Positions 56,760-64,000 of a DNA stretch of 64,000 nucleotides are shown one piece after another. Source of the DNA: Ganoderma boninense (lineage: Eukaryota > Basidiomycota > Agaricomycetes > Polyporales > Polyporaceae). Position 1 is the stretch's first letter, and every line of letters starts with the position of its first letter. The notes below the pieces were generated by a model. It was given only the letters and a program-made list of their open reading frames with translations, had not been told where the DNA came from and searched no databases. A program made the translations under genes and the position numbers. The stretch is taken from assembly GCA_002900995.3 (NCBI GenBank), contig CM035307.1, positions 2,542,001-2,606,000 of the forward strand, in the 5' to 3' direction.

Positions 56760-58921
56760 TTATGCCGAGCTGTGGAACTTCATTGCGCTTTGCGTGTGAC
56801 TCTTGAGCCATCCCTTGAGCGCGACCATGCAGAGTGTCCAGCAGAACGCGAGGCAGGTGATGGCGACGCCGACATTCATGAACATCATGACGTCGTCGTG
56901 ACCCTGGCGCATCGCAGCGATCGTGACCTCTTCAGTGGAGAACATAAACTCGAGACCACCGCAGGCGAGCATGAACGATGCAATCGCTTCCGTGGGCGGA
57001 CGGGACGGAAGGATTGAGCGGGGGGGGCCAAGCCAAAGGAAGAAGTACGTGAGGCAACGCATGACGGCGAATCCGGACAGGAGGTACCCCCAAAGCACAT
57101 GAATCTGGACCTGGAAGAGGTAGGTCTGGAAGTGCGCGCTCATGGCTGCGCCGGTGACGCCGATGCACAGAGCGGGGAACGGGTTGAAGCTGGCGATGTA
57201 CTGCGGTGGCTCCGCAACAGCCTCCTGCGAACGCTTCTCTGCGGGAACCGCAGCCGTGGCGCCAGCTGCGAGCCAACGCCGAATTCGCCCAGACTCAATA
57301 CCGAGACCAACGAGGCCGGCGAACCAGAACATGACAGCAATAGAGATGTGCTGGATCTGCTTGGTGGTGTAGGGGTCACCCGGGTGCGCACCGAAGCGCT
57401 CCATCCAAGTGTTGGTGATGCCGTAAAGGAAGATAACCAGAGACTCGACGAACTCAGCCGTGGGGTATCTGCCGTGATGCTTGGGCGCACGGTTCCATGC
57501 CCAGCCAAGGTCGGAAAATGCACCCAGGAAGCGAGCGAAAGTTGCGAGACCATAGCACCAAAAGATACCGCCCTCTGGAAAACAGCGGCAATAATGAAAA
57601 TGATGTCCAGAGACATGGAAGGCATTGAATACGCACTTATTAGATGGGCCAGACAACCATTCCCCCAGTTGCCACGGCATCCTCCAGTGTATATGACGAT
57701 CCCGGTCACGACTTGCAGGAAGCCCGCGAAGACAAGCACGCGCTCTGTGGTAGCGAAGACGACCCGTCCAATGAATCGCGCCAGGGCACGCTTGTCTTTG
57801 CCCTGCCATGGGTAGACATGACCAGTTTCGTGGAGAGAGTCGCTCGATCGACGCGGAGAGTGAGAGCCGAAGAGGGTACGCTCGGACACGGCCGACACGG
57901 GGTAAGAAGGTTGACGAGCGTGGTGACGTACGTTCTGAGCCCACTGTGCCGTCTCCTCGTGCTCGTCGAATGCTGTCTGAATGGGCTCGACTACCCGGGC
58001 TCTCCGGACATGAATAGGCTCCGACTCGGAAGAATCGTCAGCGTCCTTTGCCTTCAGCGCGGCATCCTCCAGCTCCTCCGGGTCCTCAACAAGGTTGGTG
58101 TACTCCGCGGTCGCTCCAGAGAAATGATCGTCGCGATCGAGGACGACGTAGCTCCAGAAGGGCTTCAGGGCGAAATGGTCCTCGCCGCGGACGATCGCAC
58201 GGAGGTACGTCACCAGGCGGACAGAGAGGGCGAAGAGGTCGAAGGCGGAGAGGACGGCGGCACAGGAGAGGAAGAGGTACCCCTGAGAGCCATGTTTGCT
58301 GCCTTCGTACCTGCCATGATGACATCACGCGTCAGTCAACATCGCCGACACAGAGAACGCCGAGAAGTACGGACATGTCTGGCGTCAATTTCCGATAGAG
58401 CGCACTTGCCGACAGCCCCAGCACGACGAACCCGTAGAACAACAAGATAGTCACGCCATGCCATGCGTGTTTGACGGAACGAAGCGCGATGCCTTACGAA
58501 ACAGCGCATTTAGTGCCGAAAGTTGGAAGTAGCAGGTACAGGGACGCACCTATTGGCAGCGCACCGAAGAAAGCCAAGGACATGAAGAGTGCGTGCAGTC
58601 CCATCAGTCCTGGATAACGGTTCCCATCGCTGGACGGTTCCATGAAATCGTGCCAGTAGTACGAAGGGGGCGTTGTTCCGTGGACATCTCGACCTCTGTC
58701 TCGTTCAGCTCGATCAGGGGGGCCGCATGGTGGTTGTGGCCATGTCCGCCGTGGTCGCCGTCCCGCGCTACCAGGAGGTACTCCGAATGCTGGGAGAGGG
58801 ATACACAGTCAAGTGATCGCGCGTCGGAGCACGGGGGGAGAGTTGTGGCAGCTGCGAGAGCCGCGGCAAGGGCAGGGATGAGGAATGCGACGGCACAGAC
58901 TCGGAAGCGAGGTGTGCGCAT
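56760..58921 (-). CDS. Ytp1-like multi-pass membrane protein
   Basis: Fungal membrane protein with an N-terminal DUF2427-type part and a C-terminal Ytp1-like part, about 630 residues. Signal peptide MRTPRFRVCAVAFLIPALAA starts at 58921, then a His-rich luminal stretch (GDHGGHGHNHH). Helices follow in MGLHALFMSLAFFGALPI and GVTILLFYGFVVLGLSASAL, then YLFLSCAAVLSAFDLFALSV. A charged cytoplasmic loop with RSSDSLHETGHVYP comes next. More helices follow: ERVLVFAGFLQVVTGIVIYT, GIFWCYGLATFARFLGAFSD, FVESLVIFLYGITNTWMERF, ISIAVMFWFAGLVGLGIESG and a C-terminal group ending KFHSSA (56760). Function of the family is not established; yeast Ytp1 resembles mitochondrial electron-transport membrane proteins. 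Confidence 0.87.
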
Positions 58922-61900
58922 GGCGGAGGCGAAAGGGGGACAGGACGGGCGGGGGACGTAAAGTACGCATGTTACCCGTTTGGTGGATTATATGGAGAAC
59001 GAGGGGTTCGGAGGGGGTGGACGGGCGGCAGAATTCGGATGTCGAAGGCTCGAGAACGGGTTTGGTAAGACAACCAAGTGTGCGTTCGGGACTCGGGGTC
59101 GTGGTCAGTGAGTCCGCCCTGCACGTCTCTCCGTTCCGTTCAGCCGCGCGTCCTTCGCGATACAGCTTACTAATTTCCGTATCGCACATAAACCCTCCTC
59201 CTGGTCTCAGCCTCGTTTCCCATCCTCGCGGCAGCTGTTGTTGCTCGGACTCACCCATCATCTTCCAGACCTTCTCTGCCGTTCCCATACCCCTGCCTCC
59301 TAGGGTGTGTGGGATTTGTGGACATCGCCGCGGCGATGTAGGCGCGGACGAACGATCGGCGAGCCAGTCAGACCCGCGACCCTACGTCATCGGCGCGTCG
59401 AGGTGAGTTAGAGAGGAATGGTAACTCTAATGTCTCATGCCGAGCCGCCGCACTCGCTCGCACTCGGCGTGCCAAGTGCAACGCTGTGGGCGAACTGCGG
59501 CTGGGCCACTCACTGCTCCGTTTCATCCCGACCCAGTCGACAGCAATCACTTTGCAGCACCTAATCCCTAGCACCAGAATGCGCCGTCAAACCGGCCATC
59601 AGTCTCACTTGTTCCTTTTTTCCTCCGCTCTTCCCCGCCGGCTCGTCGAATCAAGCCCTTGTCACTTCGGCCGAATCTGCTGCGAGTAGACGCGATCCAC
59701 CTTCTCGTCAAGTCATTGCCCGTGGCGCGCCGTGCAGTCCAATGTTTCAACGTTGAACCGGCGCGAAGTCAGCCATCTGGAGTCAGATATTTGTCGCCTT
59801 TTGGTGTCTGGGCAATGGGCATGCGTACCAGGCATCAATGGCATTTCACGCATTTGCGCTGCGGCATATACACTGACTCAGTGACTGAACGCGGCCTCTC
59901 CACATGCGGTTCCGAATATCGATCGTTCGCCCCATGCATTCCTGCAACTCGTCATGTGAACCACACGCGCCAGGTCTGTGCTTATCGAGCTCGGGGAATT
60001 CAGGTGAGCTGCATTCGCAAATCGCTCGGTAAAGTAAGTACGACTTCTATCCTCTTGATACGTGTGTTCGAGATGGATTGTTCTGCGTACCATTTGCACA
60101 TTTGGCCAGTCAGCCTCGCCGTTCCCACGTTAGAAGGTCTGCTCATGCCTGTTTTGTAAGTTGGTTCGTCAGCCGTCCATTATGTACAGCCGATGGTCTC
60201 GGGTTCATGGAACATAGCGAGTCAGATCAGCAGACCCTGAGACTGGTGGCGCAGTTAAGATGGCTGTGGTGCATACCTGCGGCACCGCGTTATCGGAATG
60301 CCCTGCTGTGGTTGGGGGGACCGGGTGGTAAGCGAGCGCACTGCTAGCGCTGAGTGTCTCATGCTCATAAGCAAGGCTTAGCCAACATGCCGGCCGACAG
60401 ATGTTCTGTGATGGGTGGAATTATCAGCAATCTTGTTCAACATCGATGAGTTCTGCAATACTTGAATCCGGGTCTCGAAGTCCTGCTCTCTTCCCATAGC
60501 GCCTTCGCTCGGCCGATTGCGAATTTTCCGGAGGCCGAACGGACTCATCATCGTCGAAAATCTGTGTGGCGATTGTAAGCATGTTTTACTCCTCCTCCAG
60601 ACGTGCCTGCGATCACAAACCTCACCGAAGCGTTCGATGGCGTTCAAGTTGGTCACGCATCTGCATGTTAGCGCGAAAGTAGGGCGTGGATCCGGTGTGG
60701 GCTGGTCGAGTCACCGGGCGGGAACATAGGAATTTCGTAAACGGGGGCTTCGGCCTAGGATGACGTTAGTCCGATGACTTAGAGCTTCGACCTCGCTGGT
60801 TTTTGGGGGTGCAGGTGCGTACCTTTACCGTGTACAGCGATCGGCTTCTCGTACGAAGGAAAAGTCTGCGTTGAGGAATGCCCGGAGGATTCCGAAGCGT
60901 TTCCCAATTCCGCCGACATCGCGGGCGCGGACGAACAGCACTTTGTCACCGCCGTTTTCCAGCCACCGAATCCCACAATTCCGAATTTGGCCCTATCGGA
61001 GGCGATCGACTTGGGGAACATTCAGTCATGGTTGTACATTGGCACAACCTACGCTGTCAGCCGGACATCTTTCAACTCACCTGACGGACCACGGCGGACC
61101 GCCGGGGCAATGATCGGAGAGATGTAGCAGTTGAGTGGCAGCGCCTTGCGCGGGCGGGATGTGGATATTCAGGGACTCGAAGCCTGCGAAGAGGCATCCA
61201 AGACACCTCGTGCAGTTGCATTTGACACAACCTTCGGGCGACAGTCAGCCTTGGCCTCACCAAGCCCCGCTGTGGACGGCGTCGAGTATGGGTTCGCTGA
61301 ATATCGCGCTGGAAGTTGGGAGAAGCCTTGGCAATCAGTCAGGCGTGGTTATGAGCCGTCCAAGGCCCATCAGTTCGTACCAAGAGGTATTCGTAGAGTA
61401 GAAGGTGTAAGATCGGCGGGAGTCTTGTCCAAGTAGTCCTGTCGTCGCAATGTACACGTAGACGTTAACGCGTGGGTATTTGAGCGTGCGGGGTGGTTTG
61501 CCGTTCCTGTCGAGCGCTTGCAATGGTTAGCTGTGAGTGTGACGTGACGTACTTGTGGACAGGAGGGGGAAAAGCTGTGCGAGTGCGACGTGAAGAGAGG
61601 AGCCTCAGGGGAGTCGGATGCTGGATGCGGGGAAAAGTACCCGGCGCAGCTGTATTTTTGGACGATTGAAGAGCTCGTTTTCAGCGAAAGCATCTGAGAT
61701 CCATGTCGGCGCGCGTGGCTGCATAGAGCGATGCACAGAGCAAGTGACCGTGGAGGCACGACTCACACTCCACTGGACGGCGAGAATACTGGCGCGAATG
61801 GGTGCGCGAGCGAAGCATTGCCAGAGGAAAGGCAAAACGGTCACGTGACGGTCGCGAAGTCCGGCAAACAGTTAGCCGACGGCCACTTGGAGCAGACGCG

Positions 61901-62154
61901 ACACTCCGTCTTTTGACAGGGAACGCCAGTCAAGCTCAGCTCGAGTGGGGTTCGCTCAATATCCGCGGCGTACATGATACCGCATCTTGCTGTCTACAAC
62001 CTCCATGCAGACTCCTGCATAGTGCCGTTGCACCTTCGACTGCAGTGATACCCTTATCTTCCGTTAGAAATCCATCGTACGACGGATTCAACGTTCCATC
62101 GTTCCATCGTTCTCTCTGACGCCTCGTCCTTGATCCTTTCCCTCTTCTCGCTAG
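58922..62154. other. 3.2-kb gap without a recognisable gene
   Basis: The longest gene-poor stretch in the window. Many open frames of 60-165 codons overlap on both strands. A coding-like tract at 60838-61127 and the open frame 61131-61436 on the plus strand are the best candidates, but a minus-strand frame is also open there. I could not build an exon chain and recognise no domain. The last few hundred bases are the promoter of the transporter gene. Confidence 0.4.
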
Positions 62155-64000
62155 ATGGCTGCCCTACGAAATGCTCGACGTTTCGTATGGGGAGAGATCC
62201 CAGAGTCTAAAGCAGAGCGCAACCTCCTCCTCAAAATAGACTGGTTCATTCTCTCCTACTGCTGTCTCATGGTACGTTTCCTGACCATTCTCTTGGGGCA
62301 CAACCTCTGACACGTGTCTTAGTATTTCTCTAACTGTGAGTCCCTTGCCGTGCTGGCACCGACGCGTAAAGGTTTACGTCAAGCCATCCTGCTCGGAAAC
62401 GTAGATCTTGATCGAAGCAATGTGTCCAATGCATATGTTTCCGGCATGAAAGAAGAACTGAACATGCATGGCACTCAGTTCAACGTAGGATAATCCTGCT
62501 GAAGAAATCCCTTTCCCGACAAGCGACTCATGCTGACTCCACAGCAAATTAATACCTTATTCACCTGTGGTTACATCGTGGGCATGATACCAAGTACATC
62601 AATGTCTCCACTGTATCCATAGAGTGGGTGCTGACCGTGCTCTTCTACGCAGATAACCTAATGCTCCAGGTCGTGCCCCCTAGAATATGGTTCCCCACTA
62701 TGCAAATTGTCTGGGGCGTGCTGACATTTGGGTAAGGTCCCGATCTCGGCTTCACCGAAACTCTGACTCAGCCAAAGATCCGTCCGTCAGCACAAGCGCA
62801 GTGACAAGCGTTCAACAGGTGAGCGTTTGCATATAAATGCATCTATCCGAAGCGCTTATGGAGAATTGGCCAGATATTCGTTATACGCTTCTTTCAAGGT
62901 ATCGCTGAATCGTCGACTTTTGTGGGGACGCACTACATCCTTGGATCGTAGGTTCTCGTGGTAGCTGACGGTGATCAGGGAGCGCTGACGTGTTGTGAAG
63001 GTGGTATAAACCTGGAGAGCTAGGGAAACGATCCGGAATATTCACGTCCTCTGGCTTGATAGGCACGCTGTGAGTGAACATTTCGTCGTACCAACTTTTA
63101 CACGACGGAATATTTACTTCGAAGTTCTAGATTCTCTGGAATTCTGCAAGCAGCCGTCTACACGTGCGCAGATGCTTGATAAAAACCTTTTTCCCGTATT
63201 GACTTGCATTAAAATCGTTAGCAATCTGAATGGGAGGGCAGGTCGTAGTGGATGGCGTTGGTTGTGAGTAAAACGCTATCTTTGCCTTAAAGCGAAAGGA
63301 GCTGACATCTATCGCAGGTTTATCATAGACGGGATTATCACCATACCCATCGCGCTTTATGGCTTTGCCATGTTTCCGGATGTCCCCACAACCACCAAGG
63401 CGTTCTATCTTTCTGAAGAGGTCCATGTTTAGCACTGAGGTCGGACTAGTGGCTAACTGGTCACCTCCTTGTAGGAACGACTGCTCTCGTGCGAGAGACT
63501 GGAGTCCGACGAGGACCGGGATATTGGCCATGGGTCTCTGACCTGGAGTCTCGTGAAGAGACTGTTGGGCAATTGGCGGTGGTATGGCTGCAGCCTGCTG
63601 GTAAGCCATGACTGCCTCCGTTATTTATTCCCTCCGATTCACCTATTATGTTGAGTTTGCCATCTCTGGCGAAACGGAAAGCTTCGGTTCAAACAATCTG
63701 ATGGGCCAGTGGATGAAAGCTATAGGGGGCTTCACCATCCCCCAAATCGGTAGGACTTCCTCATCTGACGGTTCAATGAACGCCGTTGCGCTCACGCTTC
63801 GCTCACATACACATCAGACAACTACCCGTCCGGTATGACCGCCTTCGCAATCGCATCCACTCTCGTCTGCGCGACGTGGACGGACGCGACCAAGTCGCGC
63901 GCGCGCTGGCCCGTCCTCGTCTACATGTGCATCTGCACCATCACCGCGTCGATCATCCTGCTCGTCTGGCACGTCCCCACGGGGGCCAAGTTCTTTGCGT
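62155..64000 (+). CDS. MFS transporter, Dal5 / anion:cation symporter family (partial)
   Basis: Plasma-membrane permease of the group that includes allantoate (Dal5) and pantothenate (Fen2/Liz1) carriers; the 3' end is outside the window. MAALRNARRFVWGEIPESKA starts at 62155, followed by helix 1 IDWFILSYCCLMYFSN. LDRSNVSNAYVSGMKEELNM is the family signature after helix 1. Then come FTCGYIVGMIPNNLMLQVVP, VIRFFQGIAESSTFVGTHYI, WYKPGELGKRSGIFTSSGLI, NGRAGRSGWRWL, IIDGIITIPIALYGFAMFPD and later helices (MTAFAIASTLVCATWTD, ITASIILLVWHVPTGAK). At least ten short exons are needed. The first frame is continuous across the splices I tested. The substrate cannot be told from sequence; an organic anion or vitamin is likely. 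Confidence 0.88.

Overview
This window looks like nuclear DNA of a filamentous basidiomycete (Agaricomycetes, perhaps a wood-decay polypore). Reasons: genes are dense (about one per 2.3 kb) and on both strands; nearly every gene is cut by many 50-65 nt GT-AG introns; 5' regions are pyrimidine-rich; and the families present are fungal (CYP63-like P450s, Ytp1-like protein, Knh-type GPI protein, Dal5-type transporter, protoglobin). It is not a prokaryotic or viral island. I found no rRNA, tRNA, CRISPR array or obvious biosynthetic gene cluster.

Layout. 1-12.9 kb: the 3' end of a P450, glutaminyl-tRNA synthetase, the CPSF2/Cft2 polyadenylation factor, a second complete P450 and a decayed third P450 copy. 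13.4-20.3 kb: ARF1-type GTPase, exocyst Sec15, a HAD phosphatase and a Bin3/MePCE-type RNA cap methyltransferase. 21.2-25.1 kb: two tandem alpha-tubulin genes. 25.8-33.7 kb: hormone-sensitive-lipase-like hydrolase, a small dual-specificity phosphatase and a protoglobin. 34.2-34.6 kb: a MITE-like element. 35.2-39.4 kb: a His/Arg-rich protein, a Lys-rich disordered protein and a Gemin2-like protein. 40.0-46.3 kb: a GPI-anchored protein, quinolinate phosphoribosyltransferase tail-to-tail with an ACMSD-like decarboxylase, and an unrecognised coiled-coil protein. 46.7-58.9 kb: a mucin-like membrane protein, mitochondrial enoyl-CoA hydratase, exocyst Sec10, ChaC-type gamma-glutamylcyclotransferase and a Ytp1-like membrane protein. 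58.9-62.1 kb has no gene I can name. 62.2-64.0 kb: the start of a Dal5-like transporter.

Functional links are mostly housekeeping: secretion (ARF, Sec15, Sec10), RNA processing (CPSF2, Bin3-like, Gemin2-like) and translation (GlnRS). The most suggestive neighbour pair is QPRT with an ACMSD-like enzyme, which could act at the branch point between NAD synthesis and catabolism in the kynurenine pathway.

Data caution. At six places in five otherwise good genes (CPSF2 twice, the P450, QPRT, the ACMSD-like gene, the coiled-coil gene) family-consistent coding jumps frame by one net base with no usable intron. Two of these genes are normally essential or central, so assembly indels are the simplest explanation. 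Exon boundaries were read by eye from splice motifs and family conservation; outer coordinates are firmer than internal ones.
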